Source: Schistocerca nitens
Lineage: Eukaryota > Arthropoda > Insecta > Orthoptera > Acrididae
Assembly: GCF_023898315.1 (NCBI RefSeq)
Contig: NC_064614.1
Span: forward strand, 380,803,348-380,867,347
DNA length: 64,000 nt
Direction of reading: 5' to 3'
Made by a program: the position numbers and the translations under genes. The stretch's first letter is position 1. Each line of letters opens with the position of its first letter. The notes beneath the pieces were generated by a model. The model made no database searches. It was not told the origin of the DNA and was given only the letters and a program-made list of their open reading frames with translations. Shown piece by piece: positions 45,591 to 56,550 of this stretch.

Positions 45591-47570
45591 CCTGCGACAG
45601 CAATTACACAACTTGCGTACGGGCCGCTGGACGCCGCCGCGAGCGCAAAGAGTGCATTGCGATCGCAGGCGCGCGTGCTGCGTACAGGCCGCGAGGTGCC
45701 ACCACGAGCGCAACCGTATGTAAGTGCCGACGGAGTTCGGCCAGCGCTCATTTTGTTGGCATCTCATTTTTGCCTATTCGCTTATTTGCTTAGTTGCTTA
45801 GCTCTTATTCGTTTATGGCTCATGTTATTGTGCCCTCTTTCAGCCATTCTGATTGTTTTGATTACTCCCAATTGAGAAGTGCTCATTTTGACATTTCACT
45901 TTTGCATATTTCTCATTTTGCTAATAATATGCTCCTTAGCTTTTTACAGTTAAATTGATTAACGTAGTCTCATGTACTGTTTGTTTATTTCAGCCTGTTC
46001 ATATTTTGATGTTCTTTAAATACTGTAATAATTATCGGAAGCATTTCTTCCCTTAAACTTGTGTAAAGTATTCTCGATGTAGAATTTGTTCTGTGACGCA
46101 GGTGTAAGGTTTTGAATATAAATTATATACGAAACTGTGCTTTAAAAGGAATTTATTTTTTCAGTTTGTACTACATCAGACGACAATTTTGTGATATGAG
46201 GGAGAAAGCGGTCAGTTGCTTATGTATGGGGACTCAGATGTGTGGGGAGAACCACTTCCAATAATGCAACAAATGTTGGACCGTCAGCATACAAAAAGTT
46301 ATCGTGATCTTTTTTTTTTCGTCCAACCTCAGTTCTCTCAAAGAGTTTTCGTGAGTGATGTTTGACGCTCCCTGAACCAATTTTTCACCCTCCTTCCTTT
46401 TCTGCTTGCAGCAAAGTACAGCAGTTATTGTCATACCAGCAGCGTCTTCATCGTCCAATATTCCGAACCACAGTGTAGTACAATATTGCTAGCAACGCTA
46501 CTGAGCAGTATGGGGGCCGACCAACGAATGTTATCATAGCTCAAGGTCAAGGTTAGACTTAAATTTACAGTTTGGTTGTGAGTTGCCGAAGACAACGAAT
46601 GTGACTTGAGGAATTCTGGCTGCGGTGACGAACTGATCTTTAGCGTAGATCGTTTCGAAAACTGTTAGGTGTATTTTCGAAATTTCCCCATTGCCGAGGA
46701 TGTGGTTACGCAGGAAGCTAAGAATACATGATGCATTTAAGTAAATTCTGACATCTGTCTCAACTGTACATTGAAATGAATTTGATGGCGCCAAGTGTAA
46801 ATTTGTGCCAGACGGGAATTCGAGCACGGATTACCCACTTTAAGCGGGCGACAACCTTAAGCGTTCGCCTAACAGCACGTTTTCCGTCCGACACAAAATC
46901 CGACACACAGCTTAAGTAGCGGTCCCTGTTCACCATACTCGTTGCTCGCCGCATAACACTGGACTTTCACAAGAATTCAGGAGAGTACATCCACACTGAA
47001 ACGATCTTACCATATGGTACATAATTTTCATTGCAGTGGACAGTTTTAGATGGTCACTCCTCTGGCGTCCTCAGTCAGTCATGAGGTTGTAAAGGCACAA
47101 CACCAGTAGAGAGTTTCCACAGCAGTGGACTGTGTACATTTACAGCCTCAGGATTGGCTGAAAACGCGAGAGAAGCGACTATTAACAGCTTTCTATTGTT
47201 ATAGACGCTATGCGCCACATGGTTAATGGCCTTCAAGTCCTATGTATTAATGTACAGGGTGTGTCTCCTTAGGGTCGTCAGGCGCATTTTCGTTGGTGTT
47301 TCGGCAGATATTTGCAATTTTGTTTTTGCAACCAGTAGCTGGAATCACCCTCACACAAATGCTGCTCATCACGTGTTGCATGCGATGCGTAGCTTCGACG
47401 GAAAGCGTCGGTTTGTTTCCCGTTTCAAACAAAAATTTTTTTAATGATTTTACTCATGTCCAAAAATCTTCGCACTCAGAATCAATTGCGAAGTCGTAAA
47501 TATTTTGCAGCTTTCTGCTTCGAGTTTCATCTACCTCTCGGTTCAGTGTATAATTGGAGGGTGACAGTTT
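45591..47570. other. No gene; GC-rich duplicated patch at 45.6 kb
   Basis: About 45614-45720 is CpG-rich and has two near copies of a 36-bp unit (GCGTACGGGCCGCTGGACGC... and GCGTACAGGCCGCGAGGTGC..., both ending GAGCGCAA). Open frames on both strands reflect composition. The remainder is AT-rich with no recognised gene. Confidence 0.45.
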
Positions 47571-47824
47571 CCTCAGTGGGTGGTAAATTTAGGGACTTTG
47601 TAACGAGTACGTCGGCAGTTTAGTCCTAAAATCTTCACAATTGAAGTGTCTTTACTCTGTACACGATATGCTTTCGCTCTCTGCCTTTCGAATGGCGAGC
47701 TTTCATCAGTCTTCATCCACATGACTGCTGGCCTGCTGGTCTGCTCCGGCAGACATGCCGAATGGACATTGGAATTCTGTCCTGAACTGGATGCTATCTC
47801 CATCTCCATAAGGGATTCCACAGC

Positions 47825-48400
47825 TTATCTAATATTGGACGTTCTGATATTTAGCAAACTCACTCCCCCCCCCCCCCCAAGCCATCCTGAGACTCTTCTG
47901 AAGGAGAGACTACTTGTCGCCTTCCACGGTGAATGGAGGAGGCCACATAACCAGTCCCCACATTCAGTCTGTCTCGAGAGACGCGGACACGTTACAAGCT
48001 GCCCATTCGCGTGCTTTCCCGCGTCGGGTACACTGGAAGGTGCCTCGGCGGTAGACGTCATGGGTGAAACAAGACACACTTCAGGTGCACACTGCAACGC
48101 GCTACTACTGCTAAACCTCGAGGCATCAGCCTGAAGACTTCTGACCATGGCCAACGGCGTCTTCAGCTGTTCGCCAACTGCGGCTAGTTTCTCCTGCACA
48201 GCATGCACATTCCCTATCCATCCTACCACATAAATTCGAATGAAAATAGGTAAAAAAAAAGTACCATGAGTGAACGAGAAAAGTTTGTTTCCGTAAAAGA
48301 TACATAGCACATATCGTCGACATTTCCACTCTCGTACAGATATTTTCAGTAAAACACAAATACAGAAATAAAAGGGGATGAGAAAGCAAACGAAATTCAT
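47825..48400 (-). CDS. Unidentified minus-strand open frame, 191 codons
   Basis: The middle reads NVHAVQEKLAAVGEQLKTPL, AMVRSLQADASRFSSSSALQ, then CAPEVCLVSPMTS. This looks like a short coiled coil followed by a Ser-rich linker, as in the gag-like first protein of some retroelements. The front 60 residues are hydrophobic and may not belong. A run of Gly (GWLGGGGGVSLL) comes from a poly-C tract. No conserved domain was recognised, and an overlapping plus-strand frame (47646-48134) is also open. More likely a repeat remnant than a host gene. Confidence 0.25.
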   Translation of the reverse strand: MNFVCFLIPFYFCICVLLKISVREWKCRRYVLCIFYGNKLFSFTHGTFFLPIFIRIYVVGWIGNVHAVQEKLAAVGEQLKTPLAMVRSLQADASRFSSSSALQCAPEVCLVSPMTSTAEAPSSVPDAGKHANGQLVTCPRLSRQTECGDWLCGLLHSPWKATSSLSFRRVSGWLGGGGGVSLLNIRTSNIR

Positions 48401-49635
48401 AAGCTTTGTTCGGAGTGCCAGTATTCTTTTATGAAGTTATCCAGTTTACAGTTTCAGACTTGGCACTAAAATGTGCTCACATCAAAGTATGTGTACTTTT
48501 AGGGAACTCCATAATCGGAATATTGGCCGCATCGGCAGGCATACGAGGGAAGAGAGTTGACTAACATGGGGTTTTGACAGGAAAGGTTTTCGGGTTTTAA
48601 AAGTGGCAGTGTGTTCGTTGAAAATGATGTCTGGAACGTCCCTTGACATCCAGAACGGTCGAGAACAATGTAAACATTTGTGAGCGATCTCATTTTCAGC
48701 GCCGAAGAAGAGTTGATGTATTGCAGCAACTGACTGTAATTTCCTTGATTCCTACTAATGCATTTTGTCTGAAGAGTTAAAAATTAAACGTGTGGCAGTG
48801 AAATATTCTATCTTGTGATTTACCGTTGATCAGAAACTGATCGATATAAAACAGTGCCAGTATCGCAAGAAGTCATGGATTCATTACGACATTTTCCTAA
48901 AAATAGCTACAGGTGACGCCATGTCATATTATGGATGTGACCTAGATATCAAGCAACAATCGCGACAGTAGATGATTGCTGCATTACCATGTCCAAGGAA
49001 AGTAAAACACGAGAGAATAAACTGTGATGTCACACCGTCAAAGGCAGGTGATACCGAGTGTAGAATCATTAATCACATATAATTAAGGATGATAAGCGAT
49101 TCTAAATAAAAATTAAGTAAAGAACTTTATTAGTTACCAAATACTAAAATTTGAATATTAATTTTATAATAAGTTTCTTGTGCTGGCGATTTTCGCAGTA
49201 GCTGCAACAGTACTTCAAAAGAGAAAAACCTTTTTCATGCTCCACATTAATTTTTTTATTCGTCTTGTGCACCCAAACGTTTTTCGCCTGAGATTCAAGT
49301 AATCTTCAGTGGGTATCAAATCAGCGTCTAATTCATTATCTATAATCCAAACAGCTTGCTCTCATTCAGACGCATAAAGTGGCAGTTAAGTTGCTATATT
49401 TTGAAAACAGTGACCAAAAGCAAAACTGTAAACTTTCAACCAGTTTGCCACATGAGATTTACTGTAACTTTATGTACGTTCCCGAGGAGACTAGGATATG
49501 AAGTAACATAATAATATTCAAGGATAGTGGTATTTTCCCCTAAGTTAAAGCGATTTTGAGGGGGGTTATTAGTCCTCTGGCTGGTTTGATGTTGCTCACT
49601 ACGACTGTGTCTACCTCTCCACATCAGAGTAACTG
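48401..49635. other. No gene; hammerhead-like motif near 49.3 kb
   Basis: AT-rich DNA without recognised proteins. The one structure of note is listed separately at 49271-49314. Confidence 0.4.
49271..49314 (-). ncRNA. Hammerhead-ribozyme-like motif
   Basis: On the minus strand: ACCCA, the core CTGAAGA, a possible 5-bp stem (CTTGA with TCAGG), GAAA, then after a few bases TGGGT, which pairs with the first ACCCA. CUGANGA plus GAAA is the hammerhead core and the outer 5-bp stem is perfect. The third stem is very weak. This layout is known from Penelope-like and other retroelements; activity is unproven. Confidence 0.3.
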
Positions 49636-49639
49636 TTAC

Positions 49640-49990
49640 GTTCTTTGACCTCGATTATTTGCTGGACATATTCCAGTCCCGGATTTCGTCTACAGTGTTT
49701 ACCCTCTACATTTCACTCAAGTACCATAGAATTTACTCCCTGATGTCATAACACATTTTCTATCATCCTGTCCCTTCTTCTTGTAAGTGATTTCCATATA
49801 TTTCTTTTCTCGCCGATTCTGCCGAGAACCTCATCTTAGCAGTCCACCTAATTTTCAACATCATTGTGTAGCACGATACCTCAAACGCTTCAAGTCTCTT
49901 CTTTACTGGTATCCCCGCAGTCCTACTCAGTTCCACACAATGCTGTGCTCCAGACATGCGTTCTTAGAAATTTCTTCCTAATGGCTTCCG
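49640..49990 (-). mobile_element. RTE LINE fragment, C-terminal region, antisense
   Basis: The minus-strand frame at 49763-49957 reads KKRLEAFEVSCYTMMLKIRW, then TAKMRFSAESARKEIYGNHL. It lines up with the RTE C-terminal part of the 53-kb element (KKRIEAFEMWCYRRMLKIRW). Only a short decayed piece remains. Confidence 0.65.
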
Positions 49991-50049
49991 TAAGTTACAA
50001 ATTGTCACCGACACAGAGATTCAGCTCAAATACAGCGTTTCCGCGTAAG

Positions 50050-50082
50050 AGGGGGGGGGGGGAGGGGGAGGGGGGGCGCAGA
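50050..50082. repeat. Poly-G low-complexity tract
   Basis: A guanine run broken only by a few A bases; length may vary between individuals or assemblies. Confidence 0.9.
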
Positions 50083-50109
50083 GTTAAACATCCAGATCTT
50101 AAGGATGGA

Positions 50110-50310
50110 AATGGAACACCATCAACAGCTTACATGACATGATGTCATGATACAGTGCGGAGAGATATGGAATTTATTCCACGACTTTGACGTAGTCGCT
50201 GTTGACTAGCAACTTTACACCTTCTCCTTGACGGCCAAATGGTGGCAGTGAAAATTTCGCCCACCTCAAGCATTCGTACCGGCTTACCTCCGAGTGGCCA
50301 CCGTACAGGC
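50110..50310. repeat. Dispersed repeat, second copy of the 28.4-kb repeat
   Basis: Shares GATACAGTGCGGAGAGATATG, ACTTTACACCTTCTCCTTGACG and GGCAGTGAAAATTTCGCCCACC with 28650-28800. No protein or clear ends. Confidence 0.55.
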
Positions 50311-51260
50311 TTGCGTTAGCGACCTCGGGTACGGAGGCGCGTATACTTGTCAATGACTGTGTCTTAAAAAGTATTATGTAAAAGACGCCATTCGATTACG
50401 TCAATGATCAAAGCTATTCTAATAGATTTATCAGGTTCTTACTGATGTACTCTGCAATGCATGACAAACCATCACGGTAAAACTAAGAATCTGGATGTCA
50501 GATGCATCACTGGACTTACATCTTTTGAAATGTTTGCGTGTCTGTGAAGCTGAGAGTTCGTGGTCTATGTAATTTGGACCCGACCAATTGAATGAGCAAC
50601 TTTGGAGCTACAAGTTACAATAAATTCACAATTACACATTGATTTTGTATCAGTAATTATCTACTGCTGGGGGAAAGAGCAGTTTTGTCTAATGAGTCAA
50701 TTATATTTTCAGAAGTATCCGTTCGTCCTCTATATCTCCTTTCCCCTAAACTTATCATAATCCATTACATTACATTAATCGGACTTATTCACTTTCCTAA
50801 CGACCTGCCTACCTTCATTTTTCCCATATATGTACTCCGAAATTATTCGTATATTTGTTTCTTGTTATTTTGTACTATGAGGCCGGTGGCGAACTGGAGG
50901 GTGAATTTTGACAATGCCAGCTACTTGTGCTGGTGAAACGTCAGAAAAATCACTAAACAAACGTCGGCCGAAGATCACGGGCAAAACAGATGATCATGAA
51001 TGCTTCTACAAGATTGGTAATCTAGCTATTAATTCGTACGTTTTGCATGCCTCCTCTGTATTGTTGACCATATAAAAATAGCTTCACTCATCCCTAGCCC
51101 CTTGCTTCGGCTACCGTAGCATCTACCAGTCGGCTTTGGTAAATGCGTTTAATGTAAACTGGCGCAGTACGAGATTTGGTCGTATTCTTATTTATCTATT
51201 TTTCTCTTTGTCCCTCCAGACGCAAGTGCAAATTTGAATTTGGCTTTTCACTATATCGAG
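50311..51260. other. No gene recognised
   Basis: AT-rich, short frames only (for example 50685-50936, plus). Confidence 0.4.
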
Positions 51261-51264
51261 GCTC

Positions 51265-51600
51265 TCAAAGAGTAATGAAATTAAAGATCCGAGGCACCAT
51301 TTCGAAAATGTAGTTCTCGCTGCTTCTAAGCAATTTATAGCACTTTGAAATGACGAAGGGCGATTTTAAATTAAGTACCGTTTTGGAATTCTGCCGCTGC
51401 AGCGCAGGACATTGCACACCAGTCACCCGTTGAGGGTGAACAGACTTCTCGACCGCGAAATGCGGCTTCCAGTCCCCCAAAATGCGCCTTATTGACGAAC
51501 CATCCAAATGAAAGTGGGCTTCGTCGCTAAACCAAACCATAAAATTCCCATCACGTCCCGCGGCCAACCGTGCTGTTTGAACATCCTAACGCAAACCGTT
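51265..51600 (-). mobile_element. Mariner-superfamily transposase fragment, antisense
   Basis: The minus-strand frame reads VWFSDEAHFHLDGSSIRRIL, then GDWKPHFAVEKSVHPQRVTG, matching the DEAHFHL block seen in the 44.6-kb relic. The two are different lineages. The sequence breaks off after about 100 codons. Confidence 0.7.
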
Positions 51601-51604
51601 CAAC

Positions 51605-52010
51605 AGCTTTTATTTCACATAGTTCAATAACTGTCAAATTGTATATTCATAACATTGTCGTAGGTCGGCGGTAAACAAAAGCGTTGTGATGCTCTGAGGC
51701 AGCTGACCAAGAAGAATGTCCGTCGCGTGTTTCCTTCGCTTGCAGGCAAGCACCATTTGGTAAATGTTCCCTCTCTCTCCGCACTCACAATATGACGACT
51801 CCACCCTCCCAATTAGGTGCGTCTGTTGAAGCGTGGATAGTAAGTTTGAAGTGTACTCGTACCCAAAACCTTCGTTGTATGATTCGCTTGGCGAAGAGGA
51901 GTCCTTAAGAGCTACAAAGGAAGCACTACATGGGAAATTTTTGTACATTTGAAACATACGCTTCAGAAATTGTAAATAAACTGGTTCTCTACTTCTGAAA
52001 AAAAAACCTT
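51605..52010 (-). mobile_element. Jockey/I-type LINE 3' fragment, antisense
   Basis: Within the minus-strand frame 51634-52026, LQQTHLIGRVESSYCECGER, then GNIYQMVLACKRRKHATDIL matches the CxCG...H/C zinc-binding-like end of Jockey/I-type ORF2 proteins (usually CxCGxxEDxxHxxxxC). The rest of ORF2 is absent. It abuts the mariner fragment. Confidence 0.6.
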
Positions 52011-52755
52011 TAAAATAATAAAACATTACCTATACGGGGAATCTGACTAGCCCTGTTAGTCATGGACGAAAAAGAAAAAAAAATGGCATAGTCTTTGTCA
52101 GAACGTGCAGAATATTATGTGGGGCCAATAAGACGTCAGTTTTAATCTAAATATGGTATGCCAATGTTTACGTAATAAAAAAAAGGTTGGGTAATTCAGT
52201 ACAAATATTAAATAGATGCGATAAATCACTTTAACGGGAGACAAATGAACAATTAAAGTCAATATAATTCCAGTAAACCTGCAAAAGTAAAAAAAAAATT
52301 ATTATAGGGGCTTACATAGACATCGCGAATCTGCTAGATGCCCACGAAATACGTAATTTTGTTTTGAAGTTGTCAGCCAATGAGAAAATAGGTGCAAAAA
52401 TACTATTGGTCAGTTTTCAAGCAGAAATGGCGGATAGCATCACCTAGTAATATACGTAATTTTATGATAGCTAATTTTACTCCACAAAAAATAAAATATG
52501 TACTCCCTCCAAAGGAAGTTACACACAAACATTAAAATAAAATTATGATGAGCAGAAAAATGTCTGAGGAGAATTTTGAAAGAAAATTATTAATTGAACT
52601 TTAATTTGGCGGGTTTTCAACACTATCAACAAGACGAAATAATGCAAAGAATATTTATTGGAACTAAACAAAATTGAACATTGATATTGTGACAGTATTT
52701 TTAAAATAATTAATTTAACTGCAATTGTCTTTAATTTTGAAATGAAAGAAAGCGT
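52011..52755. other. No gene recognised
   Basis: Strongly AT-rich, with A-runs and no repeat ends; it directly precedes the long RTE element. Confidence 0.4.
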
Positions 52756-53071
52756 AATAATTTTCTGTTATGGACCTTGGACCTTGCCGTCGGTGGGGAG
52801 GCTTGCGTGCCTCAGCGATACAGATGGCCGTACCGTAGGTGCAACCACAACGGAGGGGTATCTGTTGAGAGGCCAGACAAACACGTGGTTCCTCAAGAGG
52901 GGCAGCAGCCTTTTCAGTAGTTGCAGGGGCAACAGTCTGGATGATTGACTGATCTGGCCTTGTAACATTAACCAAAACGGCCTTGCTGTGCTGGTACTGC
53001 GAACGGCTGAAAGCAAGGGGAACTACAGCCGTAATTTTTCCCGAGGACATGCAGCTTTACTGTATGATTAA

Positions 53072-53404
53072 ATGATGATGGCGTCCTCTTGGGTAAAATA
53101 TTCCGGAGGTAAAATAGTCCCCCATTCGGATCTCCGGGCGGGGAATACTCAAGGGGACGTCATTATCAGGAGAAAGAAAACTGGCGTTCTACGGATCGGA
53201 GCGTGGAATGTCAGATCCCTTAATCGGGCAGGTAGGTTAGAAAATTTAAAAAGGGAAAAGGATAGGTTACAGTTAGATATAGTGGGAATTAGTGAAGTTC
53301 GGTGGCAGGAGGAACAAGACTTTTGGTCAGGTGAATACAGGGTTATAAATACAAAATCAAATAGGGGTAATGCAGGAGTAGGTTTCATAATGAATAAAAA
53401 ATAG
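53072..53404 (+). pseudogene. RTE LINE, endonuclease N-terminal part
   Basis: The frame carries GAWNVRSLNRAGRLENLKRE, VGISEVRWQEEQDFW and NAGVGFIMNKK: the first half of the endonuclease, with the Asn and Glu of the metal-binding site visible. It stops at a one-base loss in the A-run that follows and the reading continues in the next frame at 53407. Confidence 0.85.
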
Positions 53405-53406
53405 GA

Positions 53407-55116
53407 GTGCGGGTTACCTACTACAAGCAGCATAGTGAACGCATTATTGTGGCCAAGATAGACACAAAGCCCATGCCTACTACAGTAGTACAAGTTTATA
53501 TGCCAACTAGCTCTGCAGATGATGAAGAAATTGAAGAAATGTATGACGAGATAAAAGAAATTATTCAGGTAGTAAAGGGAGACGAAAATTTAATAGTCAT
53601 GGGTGACTGGAATTCGTCAGTAGGAAAAGGGAGAGAGGGAAACATAGTAGGTGAGTATGGATTTGGGGGAAGAAATGGAAGAGGAAGCCGCCTTGTAGAA
53701 TTTTGCACAGAGCATAACTTAATCATAGCTAACACTTGGTTCAAGAATCATAAAAGAAGGTTGTATACCTGGAAGAATCCTGGAGATACTAAAAGGTATC
53801 AGATAGATTATATAATGGTAAGACAGAGATTTAGGAACCAGGTTTTAAATTGTAAGACTTTTCCAGGGGCAGATGTGGATTCTGACCACAATCTATTGGT
53901 TATGAACTGCAGATTGAAACTGAAGAAACTGCAAAAAGGTGGGAATTTAAGGAGATGGGACCTGGATAAACTGAAAGAACCAGATGTTGTAGAGAGTTTC
54001 AGGGAGAGCATAAGGGAACAATTGACAGGAATGGGGGAAAGAAATACAGTAGAAGAAGAATGGGTAGCTCTGAGGGATGAAGTAGTGAAGGCAGCAGACG
54101 ATCAAGTAGGTAAAAAGGCGAGGGCTAATAGAAATCCTTGGGTAACAGAAGAAATATTGAATTTAATTGATGAAAGGAGAAAATATAAAAATGCAGTGAA
54201 TGAAGCAGGCAAAAAGGAATACAAACGTCTCAAAAATGAGATCGACAGGAAGTGCAAAATGGCTAAGCAGGGATGGCTAGAGGACAAATGTAAGGATATA
54301 GAGGCTTGTCTCACTTGGGGTAAGATAGATATTGCCTACAGGAAAATTGAACAGACCTTTGGAGAGAAGAGAACCACTTGTATGAATATCAAGAGCTCAG
54401 ATGGCAACCCAGTTCTAAGCAAAGAAGGGAAGGCAGAAAGGTGGAAGGAGTATATAGAGGGTTTATACAAGGGCGATGTACTTGAGGACAATATTATGGA
54501 AATGGAAGACGATGTAGATGAAGACGAAATGGGAGATAAAATACTGCGTGAAGAGTTTGACAGAGCACTGAAAGACCTGAGTCGAAACAAGGCCCCGGGA
54601 GTAGACAACATTCCATCAGAACTACTGATGGGCTTGGGAGAGCCAGTCATGACAAAACTCTACCATCTGGTGAGCAAGATGTATGAGACAGGCGAAATAC
54701 CCTCAGACTTCAAGAAGAATATAATAATTCCAATCCCAAAGAAAGCAGGTGTTCACAGATGTGAAAATTACCGAACTATCAGTTTAATAAGTCACAGCTG
54801 CAAAATACTAACGCGAATTCTTTACAGACGAATGGAAAAACTGGTAGAAGCGGACCTCGGGGAAGATCAGTTGGGATTCCGTAGAAATGTTGGAACACGT
54901 GAGGCAATACTAACCTTACGACTTATCTTAGAAGAAAGATTAAGAAAAGGCAAACCTACGTTTCTAGCATTTGTAGACTTAGAGAAAGCTTTTGACAATG
55001 TTAACTGGAATACTCTTTCAAATTCTGAAGGTGGCAGGGGTAAAATACAGGGAGCGAAAGGCTATTTACATTTTGTACAGAAACCAGATGGCAGTTATAA
55101 GAGTCGAGGGGCATGA
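53407..55116 (+). pseudogene. RTE LINE, endonuclease end and reverse-transcriptase front
   Basis: An open frame of 569 codons with MGDWNSSVG (catalytic Asp and Asn), DSDHNLLVMN (final Asp-His), an about 200-residue basic linker, then RT blocks through VDLEKAFDNVNW. The last about 30 codons after NTLSNSEGG are out of frame because of a two-base loss near 55015. Confidence 0.88.
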
Positions 55117-56029
55117 AAGGGAAGCAGTGGTTGGGAAAGGAGTGAGACAGGGTTGTAGCCTCTCCCCGATGTTATTCAATCTGTATATTGAGCAATCAGT
55201 AAAGGAAACAAAAGAAAAATTCGGATTAGGTATTAAAATTCATGGAGAAGAAGTAAAAACTTTGAGGTTTGCCGATGACATTGTAATTCTGTCAGAGACA
55301 GCAAAGGACTTGGAAGAGCAGTTGAACGGAATGGACAGTGTCTTGAAAGAAGGATATAAGATGAACATCAACAAAAGCAAAACGAGGATAATGGAATGCA
55401 GTCAAATTAAATCGGTTGATGCTGAGGGAATTAGATTAGGAAATGAGACACTTAAAGTAGTAAAGGAGTTTTGCTATTTAGGGAGTAAAATAACTGATGA
55501 TGGTCGAAGTAGAGAGGATATAAAATGTAGATTGGCAATGGCAATGAAATCGTTTCTGAAGAAGAGAAATTTGTTAACATCGAGTATAGATTTAAGTGTG
55601 AGGAAGTCGTTTCTGAAAGTATTTGTATGGAGTGTAGCCATGTATGGAAGTGAAACATGGACGATAACTAGTTTGGACAAGAAGAGAATAGAAGCTTTCG
55701 AAATGTGGTGCTACAGAAGAATGCTGAAGATAAGGTGGGTAGATCACGTAACTAATGAGGAGGTATTGAATAGGATTGGGGAGAAGAGAAGTTTGTGGCA
55801 CAACTTGACTAGAAGAAGGGATCGGTTGGTAGGACATGTTTTGAGGCATCAAGGTATCACAAATTTAGCATTGGAGGGCAGTGTGGAGGGTAAAAACCGT
55901 AGAGGCAGACCAAGACATGAATATACTAAGCAGATTCAGAAGGATGTAGGCTGCAGTAGGTACTGGGAGATGAAGATTGCACAGGATAGAGTAGCATGGA
56001 GAGCTGCATCAAACCAGTCTCAGGACTGA
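54992..56029 (+). pseudogene. RTE LINE, reverse-transcriptase back half and C-terminus
   Basis: The 345-codon frame holds GVRQGCSLSPMLFNLYIEQ, LRFADDIVIL, MNINKSKTRIM and FCYLGSKITDDGRS, then the RTE-type C-terminal region to NQSQD and stop. It is collinear with the fragments at 10.4-11.7, 49.6-50.0 and 60.4-61.8 kb. Confidence 0.9.
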
Positions 56030-56055
56030 AGACCACAACAACAACAATGTCTTAA

Positions 56056-56408
56056 CTGTTGCTGCAGGCAGTGCGATGACGTCATCGGTGGTCCGCACGG
56101 ACGATGTGTGAAGCCAATACTGGTTCGTGGTGTGAAGATAATGATGGATACTCCTGTTTCATTAATATTCCAGTTACGGCTGTGGTCCACGTCTCCGTTG
56201 TAGTCGAATCAGCTGGCAACACTGGCGCGATAATAATAGTTCCAGTGTGTGCGTTGTCGTTGCGCGCGCGACGTTTTATTATTAAAAGTTATTAATCACG
56301 CGCTGCGGGTAGGTCGGAATTATGCAATGTCTTTAGTATTTACTATATATGCCAATACTTCGCACAGTTCTTTCACCGTGTTGCCACAGGAAAAGTCACA
56401 TGTGTTTA
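56056..56408. other. No gene recognised; CREB-like palindrome
   Basis: Contains GATGACGTCATC near 56077, a perfect CRE-type palindrome, and a CG-rich stretch near 56260. No coding evidence. Confidence 0.35.
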
Positions 56409-56550
56409 TAACGTCCCGGCGGAGGTTCGAGTCCTCCCTCGGGCATGGGTGTGTGTTTGTTCCTAGGATAATTTAGCTTAAACAGTGTGTAAGCTTAGGG
56501 ACTGATGACCTTAGCAGTTAAGTCCCATAAGATTTCACACACGCTTGAAC
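56409..56550 (+). repeat. tRNA-derived SINE, family 2, 5'-truncated
   Basis: Starts within the head (GTCCCGGCGGAGGTTCGAGTC, B box) and runs through GGGCATGGGTGTGTGTTTG and GTGTGTAAGCTTAGGGACTG to AAGATTTCACACACGCTTGAAC. It matches the minus-strand copy at 30.8 kb. The A-box part of the head is missing and no target duplication was seen. Confidence 0.85.

Larger units (their letters stand above)
52765..56050 (+). mobile_element. Nearly full-length RTE-clade LINE
   Basis: A 5' leader (CTTGCCGTCGGTGGGGAGGC onward) is followed by one long protein in three frames: 53072-53404, 53407-55116 and 54992-56029. Blocks in order: GAWNVRSLNRAGRLENLKRE and ISEVRWQ (start of the apurinic-type endonuclease), MGDWNSSVGKGREG, IDYIMVRQRFRNQV and DVDSDHNLLVMN (endonuclease end). 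Then reverse transcriptase: ENYRTISLISHSCKILTRIL, LAFVDLEKAFDNVNW, GVRQGCSLSPMLFNLYIEQ and LRFADDIVIL (catalytic FADD). The C-terminal region follows with WSVAMYGSETWT, MWCYRRMLKIRWVDH and GRPRHEYTKQ. Two frameshifts break it: a one-base loss in the A-run near 53395, and a two-base loss near 55015. The end CTGAAGACCACAACAACAAC is the family tail. At about 3.3 kb it is close to full length. Fragments of this family are sometimes mislabelled as craniofacial development protein 2; it is not a host gene. Confidence 0.95.

Noticed and set aside
45476-45767. Arg/Ala-rich frames on both strands
   Set aside because: Open only because of local CpG richness and overlapping the end of a mariner relic; no domain.
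47646-48134. 162-codon plus-strand frame with poly-Pro
   Set aside because: The proline run is a poly-C tract and the frame overlaps a more plausible minus-strand frame; no similarity.
53167-53820. Host gene of the craniofacial development protein 2 type
   Set aside because: The frame is the endonuclease of an RTE LINE; it runs straight into reverse transcriptase and ends in a retroelement tail.
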